This document shows positions 5,224 through 5,224 of a stretch of 5,224 nt of DNA, one piece after another. Source of the stretch: Pedococcus sp. (GTDB lineage: Bacteria; Actinomycetota; Actinomycetes; Actinomycetales; Dermatophilaceae). The notes beneath the pieces were generated by a model that saw nothing but the letters and a program-made list of their open reading frames with translations, was not told where the DNA came from and did no database searches. The DNA is taken from assembly GCA_025936615.1 (NCBI GenBank), contig JAICSZ010000181.1:1-5224 (forward strand), read 5' to 3'. The position numbers were made by a program, and so were the translations under genes. How positions within the stretch are numbered: position 1 is the first letter of the stretch; each line of letters opens with the position of its first letter.

Positions 5224-5224
5224 C

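Noticed and set aside
1..5224. CRISPR array, tRNA/rRNA, insertion sequence, attachment site, toxin-antitoxin or known defence genes
   Set aside because: No regularly spaced repeats, cloverleaf sequence, transposase or integrase motif, or defence-type domain is visible on either strand.

Overview
The window is GC-rich DNA. Its strongly G/C-biased third codon positions, GTG/ATG starts, and protein types (FAH-type fumarylacetoacetase, DUF5995, a secreted debranching-like glycosidase) point to an actinobacterium. The best guess is a Micrococcales / Intrasporangiaceae-like genome, but this is inferred from style and is not proven.

Layout from left to right. Positions 1-546 (+) hold the C-terminal half of fumarylacetoacetase, the last step of tyrosine/homogentisate breakdown. 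A 162-base gap follows, with only weak hairpins and a weak -10-like box. A small unrecognised helical protein lies at 709-999 (+). It converges on a DUF5995 family protein at 1044-1802 (-). A compact divergent promoter region (about 1803-1902) separates DUF5995 from a two-gene operon on the + strand: a 197-residue unrecognised soluble protein (1903-2496) overlapping by ATGA with a 281-residue, roughly eight-helix membrane protein (2493-3338). That operon converges on a large secreted-type six-hairpin glycoside hydrolase, glycogen-debranching-like (3418-5223, -), whose N terminus lies beyond the right edge. A 37-base almost perfect palindrome (3371-3407) sits between these two convergent genes as a bidirectional terminator.

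The fumarylacetoacetase and the glycosidase have recognisable roles in amino acid and carbohydrate catabolism. The middle block (DUF5995, the helical protein and the membrane protein) is of unknown function; translational coupling suggests that the last two work together. The most distinctive non-coding signal is that one arm of the 37-base palindrome recurs with 16 of 17 bases identical in the other convergent gap (1021-1037), a few bases after the stop of a minus-strand gene in both cases. This hints at a repeated 3'-end or terminator element with a GGTATGCC core. I see no CRISPR array, RNA gene, insertion sequence or prophage, and nothing that I can confidently call a new defence or mobile system.
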